Positions 7,079 through 14,423 of a stretch of DNA of 21,960 bases are shown here, piece by piece. The notes under the pieces were generated by a model, which worked only from the letters and a program-made list of their open reading frames with translations, had not been told where the DNA came from and did not search any database. Source of the DNA: an uncultured Eubacteriales bacterium. GTDB taxonomy: Bacteria; Bacillota; Clostridia; Monoglobales; Firm-18. Positions within the stretch are counted from its first letter, which is position 1; every line of letters starts with the position of its first letter. The translations under genes and the position numbers were made by a program. The stretch is from NCBI GenBank assembly GCA_905210885.1, contig CAJLYO010000003.1, positions 1 through 21,960 of the forward strand, given 5' to 3'.

Positions 7079-8072
7079 AATAGTAATCGTCCTCACGTTT
7101 TTCGGAACGGCACATTAAATCCCACACGGCGTCGCCGGCAGGCTTATTTTCAAACAAAACCTTGTATGCCTCGTTTACAATAGGCATATCTACATCATAC
7201 TTTTTCGCAAGGTGGTACGCAGCATCACAGGTTTTTATGCCCTCAACGACCATACCTACTTCCGCCTTTGCCTGCTCCGCGGTTTCGCCCTTGCCGATTA
7301 ATATTCCGGCGCGGCGGTTGCGCGAGTGCATGCTTGTGCATGTAACGATTAAGTCGCCTATACCCGAAAGCCCGGCGAATGTGCGCACATTCGCCCCCAT
7401 GGCGGTGCCCAGGCGCACAATTTCCGCCATACCTCTTGTCATAAGAGCAGCTTTTGTGTTGTCGCCGTAGCCCAAACCGTCGCATATACCCACGCAAAGG
7501 GCAATGACATTTTTAAGTGCTCCGCCGAGTTCAACGCCGATAACGTCCGTGTTTGTATAAATGCGGAATTTATCCGTCATAAAAATTTTCTGAACATACA
7601 CCGCAAGGTCATGGTCCTCGTTTGCAATAACGTTTGTAGTGGGCATGCCTCTGCCTACCTCCTCGGCATGGGAGGGGCCGGACATAACCAAAACCCGTGC
7701 GTTTGGTATTTCCTCACGTATCGTTTCCGAAAGGCGAAGGTATGTGCCCTCGTCAAAGCCCTTGGAAATGTTAACGATAATCTGACCGTCCGAAACATAA
7801 GGCGCAAGGCTTTTGCATGTCTGCCTTACCGTATGGGACGGCACGGCGATAATTATAATTTCGCACTTGGCACAGTCCGATATATTATTCGTAAACTTAA
7901 CGCTGTCCGGGATTTTCACGCCGGGCAAAAGCTTATTTTCATGATTTTTCGAAAGCGTTTCGCTTTCCTCTTTAAAATACGACCACAAGGTAACGTCATG
8001 ACCGGAATTTGAAAGCAAAACCGCCATAGCCGTTCCCCAGCCGCCGGAGCCTGCAACACCTATACTTGACAT
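7062..8072 (-). CDS. gpsA: Glycerol-3-phosphate dehydrogenase [NAD(P)+]
   Basis: 336 residues, full length. The enzyme reduces dihydroxyacetone phosphate to sn-glycerol 3-phosphate for phospholipid synthesis. The N-terminal Rossmann motif is GSGGWGTA (8-15). IIIAVPSHTVR and MSGPSHAEEV are family signatures, GVELGGALKN holds the catalytic lysine, and SRNRRAG lies in the substrate-binding C-terminal domain. It follows plsY by 7 bp. GpsA product is the substrate of PlsY, so the two adjacent genes form one pathway step pair. The der-plsY-gpsA order is common in Firmicutes. Confidence 0.97.
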   Translation of the reverse strand: MSSIGVAGSGGWGTAMAVLLSNSGHDVTLWSYFKEESETLSKNHENKLLPGVKIPDSVKFTNNISDCAKCEIIIIAVPSHTVRQTCKSLAPYVSDGQIIVNISKGFDEGTYLRLSETIREEIPNARVLVMSGPSHAEEVGRGMPTTNVIANEDHDLAVYVQKIFMTDKFRIYTNTDVIGVELGGALKNVIALCVGICDGLGYGDNTKAALMTRGMAEIVRLGTAMGANVRTFAGLSGIGDLIVTCTSMHSRNRRAGILIGKGETAEQAKAEVGMVVEGIKTCDAAYHLAKKYDVDMPIVNEAYKVLFENKPAGDAVWDLMCRSEKREDDYYYEKNN

Positions 8073-8079
8073 ATTTAAA

Positions 8080-8685
8080 TCACCCTTTTTTCTTTTTAAA
8101 GCAGTTTTCCTCGCCTTTTATAAGACGTTTTATATTATCCTTATGCCGGTAAAGCCCCAGTATGCACGAAAAAACGCCCAGCATAACAAAGCGCTCCTTT
8201 TCCGGGCCGGAATAAAACAGCAGCACGGATATGGGAAAATACAGAAAAATTACAATGGAGCCTACGGAAACATAGCCTGTTATAAACATAATCGCAACAG
8301 CAACGGGAATTAAAGGTATGCCGATTTTCGGCGCAAGCATAACAAGGGAGCTTATGGTGGTCAAAACGCCCTTGCCGCCTTTAAATCCGAAAAACACGGG
8401 GAAATTATGCCCCAAAATAACGCCCACCGCCGCGCAGTATTCCGCGATACGCTCCTTAAATATAAACCGTGCGGCAAGAATAACCGCAACAGTTTTTAAT
8501 ATGTCGCACAAAAACACAGCCGCGCCGTACACCTTGCCGTAATTGCGCAGGGTATTGGTAAAACCGGCGTTGCCGCTGCCTTTGGTGCGTATGTCCTGCT
8601 TTAAAAGCAGCTTTGAAAAAACTATGGAGAAATTCACACTGCCCACAAGGTAGGAAACCACAAGGGCGATAACATTATTAATCAT
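8080..8685 (-). CDS. plsY: Glycerol-3-phosphate acyltransferase PlsY
   Basis: 201-residue multi-spanning membrane protein. PlsY transfers acyl from acyl-phosphate to glycerol 3-phosphate, giving lysophosphatidate, the first membrane step of phospholipid synthesis. The family loop motifs are present: GSGNAGFTN and GHNFPVFFGFKGGKG, with SYLVGSVNFS in the first segment. Several hydrophobic helices cover most of the chain, and the C-terminus is lysine-rich and cytosolic. The start overlaps the der stop by 4 bp (ATGA). Confidence 0.96.
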   Translation of the reverse strand: MINNVIALVVSYLVGSVNFSIVFSKLLLKQDIRTKGSGNAGFTNTLRNYGKVYGAAVFLCDILKTVAVILAARFIFKERIAEYCAAVGVILGHNFPVFFGFKGGKGVLTTISSLVMLAPKIGIPLIPVAVAIMFITGYVSVGSIVIFLYFPISVLLFYSGPEKERFVMLGVFSCILGLYRHKDNIKRLIKGEENCFKKKKG

Positions 8686-10004
8686 TGTTTTTTGTCCTTT
8701 TCTCTTAAAATAAACTTTATTGCGCTGCCCTCGAAACCGAAGGTGGTTCTGAGCTGATTTTCAAGATATCGTATATATGAAAAATGGGCAAGCTTTTTGT
8801 CATTTACAAAAAGAACAAACGTAGGCGGCTTTATGCCGGTCTGGGTAAGATAGTATATTTTAAGCCGCTTGCCCTTATCCGATGGCGGCTGAACGCGCGC
8901 CGTTGCGTCGTTTACCACATCGTTTAGCATACCGGTCGAAATGCGCATCGCACTTTGATTGTGCACATATTTTGCCATTTCAAAAACCTTGCCTATGCGC
9001 TGACCGGTAAGGGCGGAGATAAACACAATGGGCGCATACAGCATAAAGCCCAGCTTTTCCTGGACGTCCATGCGGAAATCGTTCATGGTTTTTGTGTTTT
9101 TTTCGATTAAATCCCATTTGTTAACCGCAACAAGGCATGCCTTGCCGTTTTCGTGGATATATCCGGCAATTTTTGTATCCTGCTCGGTAACTCCCTCAGA
9201 CGCGTCAATCATAAGCATGCACACGTCCGCGCGGTCGATTGAGCTTAGCGCGCGGATTACACTGTAGCGCTCGATATCCTCCTCAACCTTGCCGCGTTTC
9301 CTCATACCGGCGGTGTCTATAATAAGGAAGCTTTCGTCATTGTATTTTACAACGGTGTCGATGCTGTCGCGGGTTGTGCCCGCAACAGGACTTACGATAA
9401 GCCTGTTTTCGCCCAGAACCTTGTTTACAAAAGATGATTTTCCGGCATTCGGCTTGCCCACAACCGCAATTTTTATAATGTCCTCGTCCTCGGAAGCGTA
9501 CATTGTTTCGTCAAAGCTTTCGGTAACCGCGTCCAAAAGGTCGCCGAATCCCATTCCGTGAACGCTTGAAACGGGAATGGGGTCGCCCAGTGCAAGGTTG
9601 TAAAAATCGTACATTTCAAGGGGCGGCTGACCGGGGGAGTCGCACTTGTTGCACGCAAGCACAACAGGCTTTCCGCTTTTGCGGAGCATTACCGCAACGT
9701 CACGGTCGGCGGCGGTCATGCCCTCTTTTACGTTAACCACAAAAATTATAACGTCGGCGGTTTCGATTGCAATATCCGCCTGGCTTCGCATAAGTGAAAG
9801 TATTTCGCTGTCCGTGGACGGCTCTATACCGCCTGTGTCCACAAGCTTAAACTGCTTGCCGCTCCATTCCGCATCGGCGTAAATTCTGTCGCGCGTTACG
9901 CCGGGAGTGTCGGCAACAATGGAAACACGTTTTCCTACTATTTTATTAAATAATGTTGATTTCCCTACGTTGGGCCGTCCCACAACTGCAACAATAGGTT
10001 TCAT
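8682..10004 (-). CDS. der: Ribosome assembly GTPase Der (EngA)
   Basis: 440 residues with the diagnostic tandem GTPase domains. Domain 1 has GRPNVGKS (9-16), DTPGVTRD and NKCD (119-122). Domain 2 has GKPNAGKSS from about 183, DTAGMRKRGKVEED and NKWD (295-298). The C-terminal KH-like domain follows and ends in a lysine-rich tail. Der acts in maturation of the 50S subunit. AAAGGA lies about 13 nt before the ATG, somewhat far; a nearer out-of-frame ATG is not used. It sits between DUF512 and plsY, a common clostridial arrangement. Confidence 0.97.
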   Translation of the reverse strand: MKPIVAVVGRPNVGKSTLFNKIVGKRVSIVADTPGVTRDRIYADAEWSGKQFKLVDTGGIEPSTDSEILSLMRSQADIAIETADVIIFVVNVKEGMTAADRDVAVMLRKSGKPVVLACNKCDSPGQPPLEMYDFYNLALGDPIPVSSVHGMGFGDLLDAVTESFDETMYASEDEDIIKIAVVGKPNAGKSSFVNKVLGENRLIVSPVAGTTRDSIDTVVKYNDESFLIIDTAGMRKRGKVEEDIERYSVIRALSSIDRADVCMLMIDASEGVTEQDTKIAGYIHENGKACLVAVNKWDLIEKNTKTMNDFRMDVQEKLGFMLYAPIVFISALTGQRIGKVFEMAKYVHNQSAMRISTGMLNDVVNDATARVQPPSDKGKRLKIYYLTQTGIKPPTFVLFVNDKKLAHFSYIRYLENQLRTTFGFEGSAIKFILREKDKKQ

Positions 10005-10031
10005 TTTTAAAAATCATTCCTTTCGGTGATA

Positions 10032-11300
10032 TCAATCCGCAATGGCTTTTTTTAGCTCCGCGCCGTCGTTTTGCACGGTTATAACCTTAATTCCAAGCTC
10101 GCGCTCCACATCGGAAACGGTAAGCCCGTCTAAAAAAAGCCCGTCATAATTAAGCATAACGGAGGGCAAAAGCAGCGCCTCTCCCAAATCTTTCCCCTTA
10201 AGCTGGGCTATTATATCCTGCGCCGAAATAAGCCCGGCTACAGTTATACTTTCTCCCAAAAACTTATTAATTATGGGGATAACATCTATTTTATCGGTAA
10301 CGGAATTTACAAGCGAGCGGATATACGGCGCGGCGCTTACCCCGGTTGCAATGGTTTTTTTCGTCTTAACCGGAATGGTTTTTGCGCTTTCAAATTCGTA
10401 AATCAGCGAGGTCAGAAGACCCACGCCGTTTTCAAGCTGTAAAAATTCCTCGTAATGTTCATAATCGGGCAGGTCATGACCTGCAATAACGTAAAATTCG
10501 TCCGAGGCAAAAATAAAATTTGTGCCCAGTTCCTTTTTAAATTTTTCGGCATAGCTTTCGGTCTGCCTTATAACCGCCTCCGCCTCGTCTTTGGTATACC
10601 GGCGGAGATTGCAAAGTCCCTCTCTGTGCCCGGTAAGTCCCACGGGCACAACGCAAAGGCACTGAACGTAAGGAAAATATTCTATAAGGGCGTTTATTGT
10701 TTCGTCAAGCTTTTCCCCGTCATTAATCCCGGGGCACAAAACCGCCTGGCAGTCCATAAAAATCCGCGCCCGGGCAAAGCGCTTTATAAAAGGCATAACG
10801 TCCGCATTTTTATTGCCCAGCATTTTTCCGCGGAGTTCGCGGTCAACGGTATGGACGGAAATATTAATACGCGGAAGGTGCATGTCGATAATGCGCTTTG
10901 TGTCCTCCTCACTTAGGTTTGTAAGAGTAATATAGTTGCCCATAAGTGCGGACAGACGGTAGTCATCGTCCTTATAATAGAGGGTTTTTCTCATTTTCCT
11001 GGGCAGCTGGTCAACAAAGCAGAAAATGCACTTGTTCCTGCACCACCGCTCCTTATCCATAAGGAAGTTTTCAAATGTGATGCCAAGCTCCTCAAAATCC
11101 TCGTTTATTATGTCTACAATTTCGGTTTCGCCGTCTTTTTTCAGTATTTCAAGCTCAAATTCCTCCGCGGCGGTGGCGAAACGGTAATCAAGTATGTCAA
11201 GAAGGGGTTCGCCGTTTACGGCGGTAATTCTGTCGCCCTCGGCAAGCCCGATTTCCTCGCCTATTGAGCCTGCCGCCACGGACTTTACAACAGCGTCCAC
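10032..11300 (-). CDS. DUF512 protein: PDZ-like plus radical SAM, function unknown
   Basis: 422 residues. An N-terminal PDZ-like segment (SIGEEIGLAEGDRITAVNG) precedes a radical SAM core with a CxxxCxxC cluster motif (Cys87, Cys91, Cys94 in WCRNKCIFCF). The C-terminal DUF512 region follows. The reaction is not known. The frame extends to a TTG at 11351, but that extension is made of the rpmF terminator. I choose GTG at 11300 because AGGAGAG lies 6 nt upstream and the protein then begins at the PDZ-like domain, as family members do. It is followed by der after 27 bp. With no clear promoter of its own, it may depend on read-through of the rpmF terminator. Confidence 0.88.
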   Translation of the reverse strand: MDAVVKSVAAGSIGEEIGLAEGDRITAVNGEPLLDILDYRFATAAEEFELEILKKDGETEIVDIINEDFEELGITFENFLMDKERWCRNKCIFCFVDQLPRKMRKTLYYKDDDYRLSALMGNYITLTNLSEEDTKRIIDMHLPRINISVHTVDRELRGKMLGNKNADVMPFIKRFARARIFMDCQAVLCPGINDGEKLDETINALIEYFPYVQCLCVVPVGLTGHREGLCNLRRYTKDEAEAVIRQTESYAEKFKKELGTNFIFASDEFYVIAGHDLPDYEHYEEFLQLENGVGLLTSLIYEFESAKTIPVKTKKTIATGVSAAPYIRSLVNSVTDKIDVIPIINKFLGESITVAGLISAQDIIAQLKGKDLGEALLLPSVMLNYDGLFLDGLTVSDVERELGIKVITVQNDGAELKKAIAD

Positions 11301-11325
11301 AAACAGCTCTCCTTTCCCAAATAGC

Positions 11326-11357
11326 AAAAAAGAGGTTGTATCCAAAGACAACCTCTT
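11326..11357 (-). terminator. Intrinsic terminator after rpmF
   Basis: On the minus strand a perfect 10-bp stem AAGAGGTTGT/ACAACCTCTT with an 8-nt loop runs straight into a run of six Ts. It starts 6 nt after the rpmF stop codon and lies just before the DUF512 ribosome-binding site. It should end most DUF177-rpmF transcripts and reduce expression of DUF512-der-plsY-gpsA. Confidence 0.85.
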
Positions 11358-11363
11358 AACAAA

Positions 11364-11543
11364 TTACGCTTCTTTTTTTATGATTTCCTTGCCTTTGTAG
11401 AAACCGCATTTTCCGCAAACTCTGTGCGGCAGCTTAAATTCCTGGCAATTAGGGCATTTTACCATTCCCGGCAAAGCTAATTTCCAATTAGCACGTCTTT
11501 TATCGCGTCTTTCTTTAGAAACTCTTCTCTTAGGTACTGCCAT
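11364..11543 (-). CDS. rpmF: 50S ribosomal protein L32, zinc-ribbon form
   Basis: 59 residues starting MAVPKRRVSKERRDKRR, the standard L32 beginning. The C-terminal half carries two CxxC pairs (Cys30/33 and Cys43/46), which makes this the zinc-binding version. The ATG at 11543 has GAGGAGGTG 7 nt upstream; the longer open frame to 11561 is not used. It follows DUF177 by 52 bp, the classic DUF177-rpmF pair, and is followed at once by an intrinsic terminator. Confidence 0.97.
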   Translation of the reverse strand: MAVPKRRVSKERRDKRRANWKLALPGMVKCPNCQEFKLPHRVCGKCGFYKGKEIIKKEA

Positions 11544-11595
11544 TGAAATACACCTCCTCAAAAATGCTGCAAATCAGCTCGATTAAAAAAGGATT

Positions 11596-12057
11596 TTAAC
11601 GCTTGCGGCGCTCAAACCTCGGTTTTAAAAAACGCTCGTCAATTTCTTCATCATCTTTACATTGACACTGCGTTATGTTAAGATTTGCACCGCATTTTGG
11701 GCAAAGTCCCTTGCAATCCTCACTGCACACAAACCGGATAGGCAGATTAACAGCCAGTTCGGCATACACAATATCATCGATATTCAGCACGCCGTCCTCC
11801 GCCGAAACTCCGTCCTCTCCCACAACCTCGTTCACGGTCAGGTCGTAATGTTCGCTCACAGGCTCAAGACACTTGGCACATTCCGCGCTGACATCTGCGG
11901 AGATATCGCCGTGCACCTCAAGGCTGCCGCCGAAGTTCTGAACAAAACCGTTAACGTACGCGTCAATTGCAGCGCCGTCCCAGGCAAAGGTCAGATTGCC
12001 TTCAAAGGATACTCTTTCATTTTCAGCATTAATAATTGGTAACAAATCTACATTCAT
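11596..12057 (-). CDS. DUF177 (YceD-type) protein upstream of L32
   Basis: 153 residues. The YceD/DUF177 family is linked to 50S/23S rRNA accumulation in several bacteria and is widely paired with rpmF. Visible are a CxxC (Cys60/63) after a beta-rich N-terminus and the conserved cluster CSEDCKGLCPKCGANLN (Cys111, 115, 119, 122) followed by Cys131 and Cys133. The C-terminus is basic (FLKPRFERRKR). There is no Shine-Dalgarno before the ATG: a strong promoter -10 box ends only 7 nt upstream of it, so the mRNA is probably leaderless. The alternative is a later start, but the N-terminus MNVDLLPIINA looks native. Confidence 0.92.
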   Translation of the reverse strand: MNVDLLPIINAENERVSFEGNLTFAWDGAAIDAYVNGFVQNFGGSLEVHGDISADVSAECAKCLEPVSEHYDLTVNEVVGEDGVSAEDGVLNIDDIVYAELAVNLPIRFVCSEDCKGLCPKCGANLNITQCQCKDDEEIDERFLKPRFERRKR

Positions 12058-12064
12058 AATCTAC

Positions 12065-12093
12065 ATTATACATTTTTTCTCATTGCTTGTCAA
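12065..12093 (-). promoter_or_regulatory. Sigma-A-type promoter of DUF177-rpmF
   Basis: On the minus strand TTGACA (12088-12093) and TATAAT (12065-12070), both perfect consensus, are spaced 17 bp apart. The -35 box contains the stop codon of the vanZ-like gene (12090-12092). The ATG of DUF177 begins 8 nt after the -10 box, about where transcription should start. Confidence 0.9.
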
Positions 12094-12563
12094 CTATTTT
12101 TTAAAAAATATTTTGAAATAACCGTTTTTATCGCCGTAAACACGCACATTCCGACCAAAACTCCGCCGCAGTCAATCAAAAAATCCCGAAACTCGCAGGA
12201 ACGTCCGTCCACAAAAATCTGATGTATTTCATCTGTCCCGGCATAAAACGCACACAGTGCAAATGCCGCAAAAGCCGCCGTTTTAAAGCCTTTTTTGACG
12301 CTCGCGTTCATTGCGCCCAGCGCCGCAAAACCAAGAGCGGCAAAAATCAGAAAATGAGCGGTTTTACGCACCCTGCCGTTTATATTCTCGGCAGCTTTTT
12401 TCTTTTCCGCTTTGGGCAGATTTTTCGTGCTCGGCACCATATCGACAATTTTTTCCGAAACGGAAAGGCTTGTGTTATCGGATTTGGGCGCGTCTGCCGC
12501 GGAAAAGAAAAATATCCCCACTCCGATTATCAGCACCGCCGCCCACCATAATATTTTATTCAT
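12090..12563 (-). CDS. VanZ-like family membrane protein
   Basis: 157 residues with an N-terminal transmembrane helix (about 5-21), a charged lysine-rich linker, and further helices. Family signature residues are visible in RKTAHFLIFAALGF and in the block DEIHQIFVDGRSCEFRDFLI. VanZ-like proteins are widespread integral membrane proteins; the founding member gives low-level teicoplanin resistance, but most have unknown roles. It starts 9 bp after the ctpA stop, with AAGGT at the end of ctpA as ribosome-binding site. No vanHAX genes are present, so the name should not be read as glycopeptide resistance. Confidence 0.85.
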   Translation of the reverse strand: MNKILWWAAVLIIGVGIFFFSAADAPKSDNTSLSVSEKIVDMVPSTKNLPKAEKKKAAENINGRVRKTAHFLIFAALGFAALGAMNASVKKGFKTAAFAAFALCAFYAGTDEIHQIFVDGRSCEFRDFLIDCGGVLVGMCVFTAIKTVISKYFLKNS

Positions 12564-12572
12564 ATTATTACC

Positions 12573-14015
12573 TTATTTCATGGAAAAAATGAGCTCTTTT
12601 GCTTTTTCAAGCTGTTTATCGTCCACTCTTTCGGCTTTTGACGCAAGCTCCAAAACCTTGTCCTGAGTTGTGAAATCGGCAACGCCGTAGGGATAAAGCT
12701 TCGCCGCCGTCTGAAGGGAGGTTACCGCCGCAACAAGCTCGTCATCATACTTATCGTCCATATTCAAAAATTCAAATCCGATGGCATTCAGATATTCCTT
12801 AAGCGCCGCAACGTCCTCGCCGGTATCGCCGCAGCTCATTACGCGCTGTTTTGTAATAGGCTTTAATCCCGATAAATCAACCGGTGCAGCGGTATTTTCT
12901 ACTTTATAATCCGGCTCGATTCCTATATCGTGGATATTGTCGCCCTTGGGCAGATTATACTGGGCAACGGTAAGCCACATTGCGCCGTAGCTGCTTACCG
13001 GGCGCGAGGTCTGAACAGTACCCTTGCCGAAAGTGGTATTTCCCACGATTTTACCGACATTGTTTTCCTTAATTGCACCGGTCACTATCTCGGAGGCTGA
13101 CGCGGAATACTCGTTTGCAAGCACCACAACCCCCAGGCGCTTAAAGTCGCCTTCGGAATAATACTCGGTATTTTTATTTTCATCGCCGTAGTCCTCGGTT
13201 ACGATAAGTTTACCCTTGGGTACAAAAAACGATGCAATGTTGACCGCCGCGGAAAGATAGCCGCCGCCGTTATTTCTGAGGTCCAATATAACCTTGTCAA
13301 CACCTTGGTTCTGAAGTTCGCCCACAGCCTCGACAAATTCCGTAAATGTGTTTGCGGAGAACGAATCTATTCTTATGTAACCGCTGTTATTCTTATTTAA
13401 ATTTTCATACTCAACGGTTTCAACGCTTATAACGTTTCTCAAAACGGTAAAGTCCATAGACGCCGCACCACGGGACACCGTAAGGTCAACGCTTGTGCCC
13501 TTTTCGCCGCGCACCTTTGACACAATGCCGTCAAGGTCAAGACCGGTTATGTCTTCACCGTTTACGGCGGTTATAACGTCCCCTGCCTTAAGACCGGCAA
13601 TAAGCGCCGGTGTGTTTTTATGCACCTTAAGTATAATTGCCTTGCCGTTTTTAAGGGAAAGAGTGACCCCGATTCCCTCAAACTGCTGCGACACATCCTC
13701 AAGACGCTGCGCATATTCATCCTTTGTTAGGTAAAACGAATGTTCGTCCAAAGCGTTGTACGCACCCTTTGCCAATTCATCGAAAAGCTCCGGATGCTGT
13801 TCTATCATGGATTCAACCGAGGACTGCAAAAGCTCCTCCTTCGTAATGCCGAAACGGTAGTCACGGGCGGTAACGTTTAAAAATGCGTTAAACACCTTTT
13901 TCATATGCTCCGTGTCATATTGAGGCTGCTGCTCCTCCTCGGCAAAGGCAAAAAGCGGCATAACCGCAATTGCAAACGCGCATAAAAGCGCGGTAATACG
14001 TTTTTTAAGGTTCAT
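12573..14015 (-). CDS. C-terminal processing peptidase (S41, CtpA/CtpB-like), exported
   Basis: 480 residues. A signal peptide covers about 1-25 (MNLKKR, hydrophobic core, AFAEE). A PDZ domain covers about 115-185 with GLKAGDVITAVNGEDI. The S41 catalytic core follows: Ser306 in NEYSASASEI and Lys331 in TTFGKGTVQ, with the 25-residue spacing seen in Prc. The C-terminal part (about 393-455) resembles a peptidoglycan-binding domain 1 (GDTGEDVAALKEYLNAIGF). It acts outside the membrane, cleaving proteins near C-termini, probably at the cell wall. The ATG at 14015 is chosen over GTG at 14024 because GGGAGA then has proper spacing. The substrate is unknown; CtpB-type sporulation signalling is one possibility. 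Confidence 0.93.
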   Translation of the reverse strand: MNLKKRITALLCAFAIAVMPLFAFAEEEQQPQYDTEHMKKVFNAFLNVTARDYRFGITKEELLQSSVESMIEQHPELFDELAKGAYNALDEHSFYLTKDEYAQRLEDVSQQFEGIGVTLSLKNGKAIILKVHKNTPALIAGLKAGDVITAVNGEDITGLDLDGIVSKVRGEKGTSVDLTVSRGAASMDFTVLRNVISVETVEYENLNKNNSGYIRIDSFSANTFTEFVEAVGELQNQGVDKVILDLRNNGGGYLSAAVNIASFFVPKGKLIVTEDYGDENKNTEYYSEGDFKRLGVVVLANEYSASASEIVTGAIKENNVGKIVGNTTFGKGTVQTSRPVSSYGAMWLTVAQYNLPKGDNIHDIGIEPDYKVENTAAPVDLSGLKPITKQRVMSCGDTGEDVAALKEYLNAIGFEFLNMDDKYDDELVAAVTSLQTAAKLYPYGVADFTTQDKVLELASKAERVDDKQLEKAKELIFSMK

Positions 14016-14053
14016 TTCTTTCACTCTCCCTTTTGTAATAATTAAGTTTCAGC

Positions 14054-14076
14054 GAAACGACACTCGGGGCTGTTTC
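14054..14076 (-). repeat. Small palindromic repeat, family 2, degenerate copy
   Basis: On the minus strand arms GAAACAGC and GTCGTTTC (one mismatch, one G-T pair) enclose the 7-nt loop CCCGAGT. The same loop and 8-nt arm length recur at 21734-21756 with perfect arms. Around the loop GCGRAAYGACACTCGGGG is shared between the two loci. It sits in the 80-bp gap before ctpA. Confidence 0.5.
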
Positions 14077-14090
14077 CTGCAGCGCCGTAC
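14069..14090 (-). repeat. 22-bp intergenic repeat, copy 1 (before ctpA)
   Basis: On the minus strand GTACGGCGCTGCAGGAAACA plus GC begins 5 nt after the stop of the small membrane protein. The same 22 bases with one change occur at 14398-14419, also just after a stop codon. It can form a short GCTG/CAGC hairpin with loop CAGGAAA. It overlaps the degenerate palindrome. Confidence 0.6.
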
Positions 14091-14095
14091 GTTTT

Positions 14096-14374
14096 TCAAC
14101 CGCCGGTGCAGCAAGGAATATTTAACCCAACCGCATTTATAACAATACCGATGCAAAGAAAGAAAATCGGCATAATAAAATTATACTTTCTCTTTGCAAA
14201 CAGCTTTAAAACCAAAAACAGCACCGCCGCAATTACGGCGGTTATCCACGGAATCAAAACATAAATTCCGATATCCGAATGGCTTTTAACCCAACCGTTA
14301 ATATTAAACAAACAGTATGCGGCATATGCACAGCCGGCAGCATAAGGCGCAAACATTATGATTTTCTTTTTCAT
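14096..14374 (-). CDS. Small membrane protein, unknown function
   Basis: 92 residues with three predicted transmembrane helices (about 5-23, 37-60 and 67-86), a short basic linker LFAKRKYN between the second and third, and a C-terminus ending in CCTGG. I recognise no family. ATG at 14374 has AGGAGG 9 nt upstream; GTG at 14383 would lie on top of the ribosome-binding site. It lies between the secreted unknown and ctpA, all in one direction, and is flanked on both sides by copies of the 22-bp repeat. The good ribosome-binding site and hydrophobic pattern support a real gene. A role beside the secreted protein is only a guess. Confidence 0.72.
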   Translation of the reverse strand: MKKKIIMFAPYAAGCAYAAYCLFNINGWVKSHSDIGIYVLIPWITAVIAAVLFLVLKLFAKRKYNFIMPIFFLCIGIVINAVGLNIPCCTGG

Positions 14375-14397
14375 GAGCCTCACCCTCCTGCTTTTCA

Positions 14398-14419
14398 GCT
14401 GTTTCCTGCAGCACCGTAC
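14398..14419 (-). repeat. 22-bp intergenic repeat, copy 2
   Basis: On the minus strand this begins 4 nt after the stop of the secreted unknown and ends about 15 nt before the AGGAGG of the small membrane protein. It differs from copy 1 by one base (GTACGGT instead of GTACGGC). After the shared block copy 2 continues CTGAAAAG directly, the initial C being its last base, while copy 1 has 16 extra bases (the palindrome half) before CTGAAA. Confidence 0.6.
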
Positions 14420-14423
14420 AAAA

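Noticed and set aside
11301..11351. N-terminal extension of the DUF512 protein (TTG at 11351)
   Set aside because: It would be encoded by the rpmF terminator hairpin and T-tract; GTG at 11300 has a well-spaced ribosome-binding site.
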